Shown here: piece after piece, positions 48,851-60,860 of the stretch
Layout: every line of letters starts with the position of its first letter
Numbering within the stretch: position 1 is the stretch's first letter
NCBI GenBank assembly: GCA_963556195.1
Contig: OY744521.1
Coordinates: 135,142,527-135,206,526, forward strand
Reading direction: 5' to 3'
Origin: Sepiola atlantica
Taxonomy: Eukaryota; Mollusca; Cephalopoda; Sepiida; Sepiolidae
DNA length: 64,000 bases
Program-made: the position numbers and the translations under genes
Notes under the pieces: generated by a model
The model's database searches: none
Seen by the model: only the letters and a program-made list of their open reading frames with translations
Told to the model about the DNA's origin: nothing

Positions 48851-49249
48851 TTCACAATTTGAAATCAGTGAAACGAAACTAATCAATAAGAAAGACAAAA
48901 TTAAATTACTAATTCTACTATTACTAGTACTAATAATAATGCTTACCACTAGCAATAGTACTACTAGTAATAATAATATGGGGAGATGTATGTGTCTGTA
49001 TTAAAAGTGAAAGAAATTATTTCCTTTTTTATTATTAAATATTAAGATTAAGCCTCTGCTTGTTTGCTCATAAAATTAAATGTGCATACGTGATTATTCA
49101 AGCTAGCTGATTACACGCACGTTCACTTTTATTATATAGAATATCGTTCTTCCTCTGTCCACCCGACTTTCCTATCCTGTTAACTACTCAAACTCAACTA
49201 CAACCCAGTCCTAAGTCTGACCTTAAACAACATCCAGTGGTAAAAATAA

Positions 49250-49470
49250 ATCCGTATGAATCGGCATGGTACTACATTTTTGTCCAGCTTTATTCTGTGT
49301 TAGTACTCGTTTCCCCGGGTCTATCTAGAATCAGTTACTTACAGGAGGAGTAACGTGAAGGTTGTCAACATCCATAAATGAAAGTGGTGCTATGGAACTG
49401 ATTTAATTCGAACTTGGCACACCCAAGTCGTTATCAATTTTACCTCGCCTCTTCCCCTTCCCCCCCACTG
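49250..49470 (-). mobile_element. tRNA-derived SINE, same family as 58020-58246, decayed
   Basis: It shares in order GTATGAATC, a TTTCCC(C/T)G block, ACTTACAGGAGG, ACGTGAAGGTT, CAACATCC, TGAAAGTG, and AATTCGAACTTGG with CACACCCA. The tRNA-like head is degraded and no target duplication is obvious. Confidence 0.6.
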
Positions 49471-49699
49471 ATAAGGCCCCAAATTAGGAGCCGTGTTAAG
49501 TCACTCTTGTGTTGCCATTACTACCAGACCGACTCTCACCTGTAATGGTAGTGCCTGTCCAAGGAACCATCTATGAGTTAAATTGAATCTATCGCTTTCA
49601 GACTGTTTATTTACAAAATATCCGTCTGCAAAACAAAGTAATCTATAAATAGTTGAAGATTTCAAGAATTTGTAGAATAAAAAAAAAAACTTTTATCAA

Positions 49700-49770
49700 G
49701 TGAACGAATTCAGGATTAAATTACCCAAGAGAGTTGATATGCCGTAAAACATCCAAACCAACATTTATTT
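49700..49770 (+). repeat. High-copy repeat family P, short fragment
   Basis: It retains ATTCAGGATTAAATTACCCA and GTTGATATGCCGTAAAACAT. Confidence 0.45.
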
Positions 49771-52409
49771 CTGTTTATTATCATTAATGTTAATCTATTT
49801 AAGTTCGTATAATAAAGTAAAGTTCCCCTATTTCATTGACCATGATAGCTTTGTAAATAGATAAATAAAATGTAACAAAAATAAGGATAGAGAAATAAGT
49901 ATGAAAAGTAAGCAGGCCAAAAGGGGTGGTGGTAACCAAAAATATGTTTTGCGGGACTCTTATAAGTGATATCCATGGTTACAGATATTTATGGTTCAAT
50001 TATGTACGGTTTAAGGCACATTCGCTCCATGGTTTAGAGTAAAGGACTCAATAGATCTTTGTTGTCATATAGGCCCCAGCAGGAGACGACTTGGAAATCT
50101 GGCGAGAGATACTTAAATCTTATGCGAAATGGAGCCCGGCGATATGTGACCCGGCGGGAATGTTAACAATTGGCTGCTTGTTATTTACATGTTCGAGACG
50201 TTTATCCTAATCTTCGTTGTCATTTATCCGACATTTCGGACGTTGTACTCCCCGGGCTTCTTCATATTCAATAGTCCTCAGCTCATATATCTTGCCTCTC
50301 AGCGTTGAAGTGCCTGAGGGATCACAATTCACAAATGTTAAATGCGTTTTTAGCATTTCATTTTATTTGGTGTATTCATAATCTTAATATTATATAGAGA
50401 AAGATTATGAATACAAAGTGAACGTACTTATATCAGGCTCACATCGAAAATCACGTATGCAAATGTAACTTTTATGAACAAAGGAGGAGCTTAATCTTCA
50501 TAATAACTGATAATAATAAAGAAGTTAAGAATCTAATTTACTTTTAATACAGACACAAATATATTTTCTTATTATTAAAACAGAACGACGAAAGAGGGTA
50601 ATTTTGTTTTTATCTTATGGATTAGTTTTGTCTTTTTTCATCGGTAGAAAGAAAAAAGGAGATGGGGGTTTTGCCTTGTTTTTATTGATTAGTTTTGTTT
50701 CAATGATTTCAAGTAATGAGTAAGATTTAAATTGCGAAGCGATAGCGAGCGAATCCTACAAATTACTACTAAATGTGTGTGACAAAGAAAGATATTAATT
50801 GGTCCTTTATACACTAAAGTTACAGCCTCGACGTGGCTGAGCAGCGATAAATATGCTCGTCGAACCTCTGGGGTGGAAAAACGACAAAATAATCGGAAGT
50901 TTTGTTATTCTCTTTTCTATTGCTGCTATAATCATTTTCTGCGATTGAAATTATTTGGATGGAAACACCGTCGATCGCTAGCTAAGCATAACATAACACG
51001 TCCATTTTAAGCAAATGTTGAAATCCGATAATTCTTCTTTTTTTACGTCTTATTTCGCTTGAAATATCGGGATCCAATAATGTTTCAATCAAATGTTTTT
51101 AATAAGATTCAGGATATAAGAATTTTTGGTTTCGGACAATTATCAAGAAAGTGTTTGTTTTTTTCATGCGTCAAAGCATTCTTGTAAGAGGTTCTGTCCA
51201 TCGATAAACCGAACTGTTACGCTTAAATTTGAAATAACATGTTTAGATGCTTCACAAATCTATATAAGGAGTTCTGTCTATCTGTTACACAGAATTTGCA
51301 AATAGCATTTTCATCGCAAAACGCGTGAATCGATTCGACGCATCTTAGGAATATATGTACATGTTTCTTTTGTCTTGTGTTTAACGAATGTTGGCATTGA
51401 TGTAAATTTTTATGAACTTTTTTATAATGTCAACACTGTTTTTCAATTCTGCTAATAATCGTCTGCAGAGTATTGAACTGACCTGATATTAAAATGCATG
51501 TTAGAAAAATCGAACATTTGAATAATAGGAGCAATTGACAAAAGTTTGGCCAATGTTATATAACTCCGAGCCCCGTTTATAGGCATTGCAACCCTCAGAA
51601 ATAAATTGGCCGAAAAAGACTGGAAAGACTGTTTTCATTCAGAATGCTGAACATTTATCAACAATATAGAAACTTATTATAAATAAAAGGATAGATTAGT
51701 AAGATAGAACAATCAACTAATAAGAAAACAAAATAAAACGAATAGTATTAATGAGATGTTTTGTAAAGCAATATGCAAATTAGTTAACCATCGAACGTCT
51801 ATTGCATAGACATTACTTAGTATATTAGAAAGCTTTTCTTCTATCGTGAATAGGAAGTTAGCTTTTTAGTATTATTTGCATTATTCGGACTACTGTTCTC
51901 ATCTTCGACATTATTCTCAAAACGTCTCGGTCGATGTAACTTCCGGCCTTCATGTGTGTCTTGTCGAACTAAGAAATTTGAACGAAACTATTTAACTCCC
52001 GGGGGTAGACTGCTCTCGTTTCGTCAGCCATGACTGAGTAGAAGTCTTAAGCAATTCTGTATTATATTCGTAGCATCGCCTGTGCTGCGGATTGGATCTT
52101 CAGAAGACTGTCACTTAGAACTGATTATTACTTAGCATTTTATCCTTTGAACCACGTGAGAATAACTGACAAGATGAGACCAGTAGTCCGAATAGTCGAA
52201 ATAATACACATTTTTTCTAATCATTACTATTGCCGACATGAATTATTTTAAGGAAATGCAGTTGGGAAATGAGTCAGAAACAATTTACTTTGGTTTACCT
52301 TATTTGTGTTAATAGAAACAAATTAATAAAAGTGTTAAATCTTTAAATGTCCTGCATATACCGATTCTGCGTCAAGTAGCCATCTTTGTTTAGTCAGCTG
52401 GTAACGTTA

Positions 52410-52980
52410 ACACCTGACATTATCCTATATCTCTACAAAGCCACTATCCGCCCGTGCATGGAGTATTGTTGCCATATCTGGGCTGGTGCACCATCCACTA
52501 GTCTCTCCCTCTTAGACAAGGTCCAAGAATGAGTCGCTAATCTAATAGGTCTCTCACTATCCACCAAGCTCCAACCTCTCTCATCGCCGCAATGTTGCTT
52601 CCTTGTGCTTGTTTTACAAGTACTTCAATGGAATATGCTCCGATGAACTTGCTGCTCTGATGCCTCCTCAACCTAAATACACTCGACCAACCCGACAATC
52701 AACTAAATCCCACCAATTCACTGTGGAGGTCCCAGATGCCGGAGAGCCTTCTACTCCAATAGCTTTTTTCATCGAGCTGCCGTCCTTAAAAACTACCTCC
52801 TTGCCCCCCGTTTCCCCGACTGTACCGACATGAAGACATTTAAAATTAATGTAAACAAGCATCTCGCTGCACAGCTCCCAATTCCGAATGACCCCCAAAG
52901 CTTTCGCCCTAATTCTCATTAGCCCCTCACGTCTATAGTGACAGCTTGCCTTATTTAGGGTGAACTATGCTAAAAAGAAA
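52410..52980 (+). mobile_element. 5'-truncated LINE copy (family L), best-kept
   Basis: Translation gives ILYLYKATIRPCMEYCCHIW, then SLSLLDKVQE, NVASLCLFYKYFNGICSDEL, RPTRQSTKSHQFTVEVP, and finally CTDMKTFKINVNKHLAAQLP. This is typical of the C-terminus of a non-LTR retrotransposon polymerase. It has at least one stop and one frame change. The 3' UTR ends with the TTATTTAGGGTGAA box and an A-rich stretch. Confidence 0.72.
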
Positions 52981-53087
52981 AAAGAAAACCTGCCTACTTT
53001 ACTCAGAATCGGTATATACGCGAACTGTAAAGACTTATAACTTCTGTTAATTTTGTTTTCATTTAGCGCTCATAGGTCACAAATGAG

Positions 53088-53368
53088 TATTGATTTACTC
53101 CTCTCCAGGAGTTAGGCACAAGGCCAATTTTTATCTTACTCCCACAAGTAAGATGTGACCCAAGGTCGGGTCGGGAAAGTGGGGTTTAAAAATTGCCTGG
53201 GCAGTCCCGTCGGCATTCGCCGGTAGGGGCGCCTCAGGCAGTAAGACTGCACAAGACAGACCCATAGACCGGTGTAAATCAAGCCCCGAAGGCCAAGACA
53301 ATACCAGTCTATGGGGTGCAGTATCCATCGGAACAGATACTACACTTTGATCTTAGCCAAAATGCCAA
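53088..53368 (-). mobile_element. U2-snRNA-headed SINE-like element, copy 4
   Basis: On the minus strand it starts GGCATTTTGGCTAAGATCAA then AGTGTAGTATCTGTTCC, the best U2 match of the four. The body is shorter because about 60 bases carrying the GGGGAGG hairpin are deleted. It ends GGAGAGGAGTAAATCAATAC like copy 1. Confidence 0.72.
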
Positions 53369-53769
53369 ATTGGTTTTGACTAATTTCCTAACTGCATTTC
53401 CTTAAAAATAATTTATGTCTGTAATAGTAATGATTACAAAACTGTCAATCTTAATCTAAAAAAGTACGTTGGCTATTTAATCTGACTTGCAGTACGTCAA
53501 ATGCACCACTTTATAAATATATAGACTACAATGAAACGTTTTAAAAGTAAATAATGGTATATTTAACAGGCAGTCCCATCATTTATATCCATAATATGTA
53601 ATGGAGTCATACTAAAAGCGACGTGAATCATTGGACATTCGCCAGGGTCAGAAAGAAAAATATAGTTCTCTTTCTCTAGTAGATCCTGGTATCATAATTT
53701 TAATAAAAACGGTGATTATTCTAACACGGCACGTACACACATAATGTGGTTGTTTTTACTTTGTTGTCT

Positions 53770-54000
53770 TCTTTAAATGGAACGCCATTGGTGGTCGTCA
53801 ACTCAATGGCTGTGTCGTCGGCCGTGGCTATCTCATCTCATATAAGGGGGTTCGCAGGATCGTGCTCACCGGTTCACAAACCCAGCCGACTAATGTTGGT
53901 GCCAACCAGCCTCTGTGGTCGATCACGGCTCAAAGCTTTTAAGCCTAAACGGCGACAAGCGCCGCCACGGTTTTATGGGTTTTTACGAGCTGACAGACAA
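53770..54000. other. GC-richer unassigned segment, probably repeat-derived
   Basis: Contains a GGCGACAAGCGCCGCC hairpin-like stretch and a 93-codon plus-strand frame with no recognisable motif. It lies against a (TA)n tract, as many inserted elements here do. Confidence 0.25.
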
Positions 54001-54138
54001 TGCTCGTATGCGTTGTGTGTATATTAATATTTGTGTATGTATGTATAAGAATTTGTTTTTGTATTTGTGTGTACAGAAGTACAGTATTTGTTTCTTTACA
54101 TATATTTGCGTACGTGTGTGTATATATATGTGTGTTTA

Positions 54139-54139
<1 letters not shown>

Positions 54140-54197
<58 letters not shown>

Positions 54198-54214
54198 TGT
54201 GTGTGTGTGTGTGC
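54140..54214. repeat. (TA)n-(GT)n microsatellite
   Basis: TA units passing into a GT run. Confidence 0.95.
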
Positions 54215-54234
54215 GTTTATACATATTTAGGGTG

Positions 54235-54300
54235 GTCCCTAATTCTCAGTAGCCCCTTACGTCTCAGTGGAAATGTGCCTCGTTTGGGTTGAATTAAAGT
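54235..54300 (+). mobile_element. LINE 3'-terminal fragment (family L)
   Basis: Only the last part of the 3' UTR remains: AGCCCCTTACGTCTCAGTGG, then GTGCCTCGTTTGGGTTGAAT. It abuts a (TA)n(TG)n tract. Confidence 0.55.
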
Positions 54301-54584
54301 AAAAAGAATATATAATCTGAAAACATTCTTTTAGACATAGCATTTGTTTGTTTTTTAGGAAGATTCATACCAAAGTTCTTTTTATGTCTAAGAACCTAAA
54401 TGTATTCATTGTGTGCTCGGTCAGTAAAAGAGAAATCCTTCTAGACAAAATAATCTTAATTATGGGATTTTCACCACATAAAAACGACGTTGTGTCTAAC
54501 TCTGCCTGCGTGAGAGGAAGAGGTGAGTAAATAGGGGCATACAGATCTACAGACCATCTCATATTAGTATACTTTTCTTTTGGG

Positions 54585-54735
54585 ATTCCCTTCCCACTCC
54601 TTGTTTCCCGGACAGCGCCAACATGCAGATATTTAAATGTAATGTGAAAAAAGATCTTGATGCCCAAAATCCCACCCGAGTTGTCACCTATAAATATGGC
54701 CCCTATCATAGTAGCTCCTTACGCTCGAGTGATTA
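54585..54735 (+). mobile_element. LINE 3'-end fragment (family L)
   Basis: It carries GCCAACATGCAGATATTTAA, ATGTAATG, then CCCACCCGAGTTGTC and a TAGCTCCTTACGCTCGAGTG box. It ends just upstream of exon E. Confidence 0.6.
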
Positions 54736-54797
54736 AAAGTAATAATTTTGTTATTCTCTTTATCTATGTTTACATAATCTTATTTCCATCATTGCAG

Positions 54798-55048
54798 GTA
54801 TTCCTTAATTGGTAACTTGGAGAACAAGTTCACCGTCGATCCGGCCCATGGGACAATCTTGACCACAGCTATTCTTGACCGAGAGCAAAAAGATCGATAC
54901 CATTTTGAAGTAGTTGCACAGGATGCTGGCTATACGTCGCGGAGGACAAGCGTTCCGGTGTCTATCATTGTCAAAGACAGGAATGACAACAAACCCCAGT
55001 TTAACCAAAAGTCTTACAATAAAACAATTTACAGTCCTACTCGTAAAG
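54798..55048 (+). CDS. Cadherin exon E (rest of EC n+4, start of EC n+5)
   Basis: The acceptor is TCATTGCAG and the donor TAAAG|GTAAGA; phase 2 in, phase 1 out. The split Arg restores AFIR|YSLIGN. Of 83 full codons, 1-68 finish EC n+4: FTVDPAHG (11-18), LDRE (26-29), AQDAG (40-44) and the linker DRNDNKPQF (60-68). EC n+5 starts at 69 as NQKSYNKTIYSPTRKG. In cadherins the pattern here is Y-x-x-x-V-x-E-N-x-P; this repeat has Ser-Pro in place of Glu-Asn, so the usual calcium-binding Glu is absent. A sequon (NKT) lies at 74-76. The gene continues downstream, but I see no further exon before the end of the window. Confidence 0.93.
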
Positions 55049-55487
55049 GTAAGACAGTCTTGACGTTTTCTTTTTCATGTTTACATTTTTAAATGGTTTT
55101 ATAGCAAAGTTCATTGGTTACTCACTTCTTTTGTAGTGCTCCATAATTATCATAATTTTATAGAATTTATATTTTCAACGAGTATACACTCTCTATCCAA
55201 AATTACAGAACAAATTTATCCTTCGCCAGTGTTCGCCCTAATATTCATATTCATGGAAAAAAACATCTGAATCGGTGTAGTTAAAGAAGTAAGCAAGAAA
55301 AAGTCCCAAACTTGAAAGTTTAAAAAAGAAAAAAAAACAACGTAAAAATCGGTATAGAAAGCAGAAAGAAAAATAGAAGAAATCGTCTCATTATTGAAAT
55401 ATATTTAAGGCAGAGGGGTTGTCTGACTTGCTATTTGGTTCATCAATTCCCGTAAATACTTGGAATGGATTCGTCCGCCAGTTTTTC

Positions 55488-55535
55488 ACTCGCTTGAAGA
55501 TTGCGTTAGAATGAAACATCGATGTCTCTAGGTAT
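55488..55535 (+). ncRNA. Degenerate copy of the hammerhead-like motif
   Basis: It is collinear with 46185-46232: GAAGATTGCGTTAGAATGAA, then ACATCGATGTC and TAGGTA. The core reads TTGAAGA and stem II no longer pairs, so it would be inactive. Downstream both copies share TAATATTTATTTATAAA before a (TA)n tract, showing one repeat family. Confidence 0.35.
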
Positions 55536-55571
55536 TTTAAATATTTAATATTTATTTATAAAAATATTATT

Positions 55572-55575
<4 letters not shown>

Positions 55576-55640
<65 letters not shown>

Positions 55641-55651
55641 ATATATATATA
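55576..55651. repeat. (TA)n microsatellite
   Basis: About 37 TA units with small breaks, downstream of the degenerate hammerhead-like copy. Confidence 0.95.
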
Positions 55652-55811
55652 ACGCTTTATTGTGTGGTAGAGATTTGAAAAAGTATAAAATATACGATTT
55701 TTCATGATAGAAAAATGAACAAATCGAGTTAAACAAGATTATAAAAATTTTAATTTTCAAAGTGAAAATATATATAATATTTAGCCTGTTTACATATCAA
55801 CCAAGGAACAT

Positions 55812-55823
55812 TATTATTATTAT

Positions 55824-55858
<35 letters not shown>

Positions 55859-55860
55859 CT
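55812..55860. repeat. (ATT)n-(AGT)n trinucleotide repeat
   Basis: ATT units change into AGT units. Confidence 0.95.
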
Positions 55861-55884
55861 CACTAGGATAATAATCACTGATAA

Positions 55885-56165
55885 TAACCGGTGGTGTTCC
55901 CTGAAGTCTGAGTGGGAACAAGCCTCCACAGATTTCCGGTACTCTCCACCTCTTTTCGATAACCATTGCAAATGACTTTGCGGTATCGCAATAGCCGCTT
56001 ACCATTGATTTTTCGCTGATAACGACTATTGGTCTCTTCTGGGATTAGAGTGGCAATAAGTCTCCTCAATGTCCCAGTACTCTCCGCACTCTTCTAGCGA
56101 AAGTCTGGTTCGTGTTCTCCCTCATTGGTTTTCCCATCCTCCTTGACCCTTCACGACTATTTTGT
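55885..56165 (+). repeat. Unclassified interspersed repeat R, copy 2
   Basis: Same block order as 38095-38345 (ACCGGTGGTGTTCCC ... GACCCTTCACGACTATTTTG). It is bordered on the left by (TTA)n(TAG)n, the opposite side from copy 1. Confidence 0.6.
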
Positions 56166-56944
56166 GAGGTATCAGCCGAGGCTACTGTAATCACTTTGTG
56201 GGGTGGGTGGGGGGGGGCATTTTATTAACTGTCTTGCCGTTCATGTCTCTTGGGTTAATGTGATGGTCTTCTTCCTGTAGTTTTGTTTTCTTCCTATTGT
56301 AACTTCTATGTGATTGGTTATCGTTCGTAGCTTATGCTGGTTGGTTTCCGCATTCGAGGACTTTCCTTAAGATTGCAGCTGTTTATTTTATTATGTTTAA
56401 TGAGAAATTATCAGTGATAAACTGATAAAACTGGTAAAAACAAGTTTTGTTTTCTGAATGTTTGACAGCTACGTTAGGTCGATGTGGATTGCCAAGTTGG
56501 TCTTATGATTTTTCTTTCTCCTAGATGTGTTGCTTCACCGAAACTTGAGAGTGAAGTCTACCCTATTATTTAACCGAAAGTGGCATATACGTATACCATC
56601 GATGCCATATTCTAGTCTTTTTCATCTTTTTTGTTAGTACTGTTTTACTCTCCATTCTTTCTTCAGCTGCTGGTTTCTTCTCGACACTCACTACTGATAA
56701 TGTATGTTTCTATTTAAAGCTTTTATGGACGACTGTCTAAGCGTAATTGATTTAAATCTATATTATATCTCTTTGAAAGTAATACGATAGCCTCGACTTA
56801 TCCTGGGGCAGTATGCACTCTGCGAGGCTTAAGCCGGTGTCTAAGGCATATCAAATTAACTAACTGTCCTCAGTCGCATGTGTATCTTGCGAGATAATTT
56901 TAAGGATGTTAGGTTTTTTTTTTTGCTGGAAGGTGTCACCGTTC

Positions 56945-57050
56945 TTTCACATGCAGCGCCTGGTATTCCCGAATTGTCACCCATATGGTACTGATCAGGC
57001 TCAACGTCGCTTAACTTCGGTGATCTAAAGAGATTCGGTGTGTCAATGTG
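56945..57050 (-). repeat. 5S-rRNA-like sequence, copy C
   Basis: On the minus strand it reads CATTGACACACCGAATCTCT, GATCACCGAAGTTAAGCGAC, GTTGAGCCTGATCAGTACCA, GGGTGACAATTCGGGAATAC and CAGGCGCTGCATGTG, matching 5S rRNA along its length. A CCTTCCAGCAAAAAAAAA tail follows. Confidence 0.65.
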
Positions 57051-57989
57051 ATTGTTTTATTGATAGCCCCGTTGTAATTTGAACACGGTACGCTGGGCCC
57101 AGAAGAAATACATCGCCACCACCCGTATCTAACGGACATTGCCATAATTCATAATGACAATTAAACTTGATATTAGAAATATCATATTAAGATATTTCCA
57201 AACAAACTCTATCACCATGGAATTAGTGTTTGGGTCGTCATTAATGACCCTTATATTAAAAGTAACATTTCATTAGAGCAATTATAATTCCTATAATAGA
57301 ATTTCTTTATTATTGGCGGAATCCATTTTAATAAAATTCTCCTCCCGTAATTGAATCGTTACATCATCGCTGTAATTCTTTCTATTAATCTCTCCACACG
57401 AGGAAATAAATGACTCATTTCGTGGCCTGATGTTCATATTAGTTATTTATAAGCCGGCCTGGCGATGGCGGCAATTTCCATTCCTCATAAATCTCGTCTC
57501 CAGAGAACCCGGTCACTCATCTCCCATCGGGTTTTTTTTATTTATTATCCGTGTCTATCAGTAATTCTTATTATCCAATTCAATAGAGATTGTGACAATG
57601 TTTTGAGCCTACTAAGCTGCCAGACATATGGCGGATCTTTCCGCTAGACACAATACATAAAACAAAGCACAAACGGGGAGGGATATTCTTCATCTTTAGA
57701 CTTGACAGCAAATTTACTGTCAAAATATTATATGTCTTATTATAATAAATATGAGTGAATCAACATTTGTTTCCCTGAGGCCTTCTTTCGATATATTTCA
57801 TCACACAAAATACATAGCAAAATATACATTAGTTCTGGGATTGATTTTTTTTTTCGAAAAACATTTTAATTGTTCTAATTAAACGTCATTTATAATTAAC
57901 TGAATTCTCTCCAATCGTTTTGTTTGTCTTAGCTATCTCTGTATTTCAGAAAATCAATAATAATTATCCGACCTATAGGATTATATCCG

Positions 57990-58280
57990 ACAATTTGATT
58001 CGGCATTAAATAACCCATTCATTCATTCATTCATTTCGTATGAATCAGATGATTCTATTGTTGGCATTGGTTTCCCTGATATCTTTCTAGTAAGAATTCT
58101 TTCTAGAAAGACATCGGGTACTTACAGGAGGGACCACGTGAAGGTTTTCAACATCCTAAGTGAAAGTGTTTCTGTGGAACGAACTATGATTCGAACTTGG
58201 AACACCCAGGTTGTCAGTCCATGTCGTTAACCACTTAGCACCTCCCAATAACCCATTGAGGTTTGATATGTCGTAAACCT
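57990..58280 (+). repeat. High-copy repeat family P copy split by a SINE
   Basis: ATTCGGCATTAAATAACCCA at 58000-58017 and AATAACCCATTGAG...TTTGATATGTCGTAAAC at 58247-58276 are the two halves of the family core. A 227-bp SINE lies between them. Removing it and one target-site copy restores the family P order. Confidence 0.65.
58020..58246 (-). mobile_element. tRNA-derived SINE with 11-bp target-site duplication
   Basis: The insert is flanked by the direct repeat AATAACCCATT (58009-58019 and 58247-58257). On the minus strand its head has an A-box-like TGCTAAGTGGTTAACG and a B-box-like AAGTTCGAATCATAG, as in tRNA-derived SINEs. A body follows, then a tail of GAAT/ATGA repeats. Polarity, tail and target duplication together mark retroposition. 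It landed in a family P repeat, so it is the younger of the two. Confidence 0.75.
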
Positions 58281-58497
58281 ATGTATTTCTCTAATCTATG
58301 TATTCCTCTCGCCCCTCTCACTCTATGTTGATTTGACCACTCCACTTTTTTATATCTGCGATCGTTTAGAGAAAGTGACTCTTTTTTTTTCACAGGTGTT
58401 ATCTAATTTACAGATACGTCACATTTTATGAATTTTCAAGTGAAATCAAAATAAAATAAAACGCGGTAATGATTGATACCAAACAGATTACGGGTAC

Positions 58498-58498
<1 letters not shown>

Positions 58499-58568
<70 letters not shown>
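58499..58568. repeat. (TA)n microsatellite
   Basis: About 35 TA units. Confidence 0.95.
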
Positions 58569-58569
<1 letters not shown>

Positions 58570-60759
58570 TTGTAGTTCTTCTGTTTTTTTTTGTTACCGA
58601 ACTAGTTTTAAAGATTGAACTCTATCACCGTATATATTTTGAAACTACATTACTCAGGGTACTTAGATAAGTATATTTCATTTTGATCAAAGGAGTACGG
58701 CATCATGGTCTACATTCACTTTTCAATTATATTATTCATAAATAAAATAAATACGACAACTAACTTTATTTTATTTATAAATCGAAAATTATAGAAATAA
58801 AAAAAATAAGCATAGAACTGTTAATAAGGGGTGCAGTAGTGCACAGGAAGGGTCCTCTGATTGTGTCCCCCAATGGGGTTATAGATTATACTTTTACCAA
58901 AATGTATTTCAAATAATGTCACTTACACCTCTAAATCCTTGAGCCCCACTCCAAAAATATAATATATAAAATGTAAAAGAAAATATGAATACAAAAGGCA
59001 TTATGAGTTCAAAAAGACATACGATTTCTCGTTCAATTACGGACAAAGCCGGATCTTTCTGATGATGATTTAATACGCTTATCAAGCTGACATCGTGTCA
59101 ATCCTCATTGGGTACAATTTACTGTGGGCTCGTTTGAGAGGGAAAAATGATCACTGCAATTTGCGCCTGTAAAATAGATGGCCTTGCTAAGAAAAATCTG
59201 ATTTAAAATTGGTACGAATTTAATGATACACTGATTTGCAGATACGCAAGACATTTTTGGAAAATTATCTTATATCCGTCGACTTTCGGTTTGTAATACT
59301 CACTCTAATTCAAGTCAGTTTTCTCACCAAAAAAGATGTCTTCGATTATTTGAAAAACTGATTCCAATATGAAAGACATGAGAGACGTGTAATTGTCTCC
59401 CTTTCAGACTGGCGATTTCTAGGCTATAGCAATAAAACATTGGTAACTGTATATAGTAACAAAGCGGGAGACAGTATTGCCTTCAATAACGTTAGCTCAA
59501 TATATTCTAATCTGTATTTCGTTTTTATTACAATTTATTCGGCCAACAAATTAAAGCTGAAACGTATACTATTTATGTACTTTCGCGGGTAATAAAATGT
59601 ACCAAGGAGAAGAACAAATATATTGAACTTTTCTATTACACTTTGTACGATATCAATTGAGTCACTCGGATAAAACGTGTTCGATTGTTAATAAACTGAG
59701 TATATTAGAACAGGAATGATGTGTCCGTGTCGTCAAAAAAATCATGGCATACTTTTTATTACTTCCCAACTGACCTACGACTTTTCTGATTAAAGTCACT
59801 TGGAAAAAACCTGATATCTTATTTTTTTTAAATTACTAATACTTTGTTCGTCTTCTAATTTGAATATTTGATTCCAATGGTGAGGTACTGGTATCTTAAA
59901 TAAAATATTCTTACTATAAAAGACATATGGAATAAAGATGAATGCACATGTCTTTATTTATCTAGCTATATACTATTTCAAATGTTAGTCTTTTTTTTTC
60001 ATTTTTGCCCAGTTAGCTCTAAGAGATCAAGAGCCCCTTCCTGGGGCTAACACTTGATCTCTTTGAGATATATAAATATCCGAGTTTTCATTTAAGATTC
60101 TCCTCTACTTTTCAGACATTGAATTAATAAAACAGTGAAGAATATGTATTTTTCTTTCCCCAATTGACCACTTAACTATGTTATGGTATATCTTTCATGT
60201 GGTCTTTTCTCGGTTTTGCCGGATTCCAGGACAATAATTCAACAAGTGAAGTATCCAGCTTAGTGCTGTTACTTGAGGTAGCATAATTTGGAGAAGATGC
60301 ACCATTCATCGTATGAGTCAGTGTGTAGCCATGCCGAGGGGATCTTTTGGGGGCTTGGAATACTATGTTATTTTGAATACTTTACCAGGTTTGTAGGGCA
60401 ACACCGGGTGAAGTAGACGTATAAGTAAACAAATACACACACATTATGCCTACAAGCATAGACTAAAGAAATTTTCATACACCTTTATAACATTTCAATT
60501 ACAAGCAAAAGTGAATGTCTCCTTATAGTAATCAGCAAGATGGAACAGTTAATAAGAAAGAAGGGTTGAAAGCACAATTCTTTCTGGAATGTTCTACGTG
60601 GGATTATTCAAAAGAAGAATTGATCACGTGTTCAGCTTCAGAAAGTAATTTTGTCTCATTTCATTAAATGCAGCCGTAAAGAAAGATTGTTGGCCCGAAG
60701 AGGTCTGGCTATCAATCGTTTAGCTAAATAATGTTTGTATAAATAAAAATCATTATACT

Positions 60760-60860
<101 letters not shown>

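Noticed and set aside
53746..54027. 93-codon plus-strand frame as a protein gene
   Set aside because: No motif or splice context, and it lies in a GC-rich block next to a microsatellite that looks repeat-derived.
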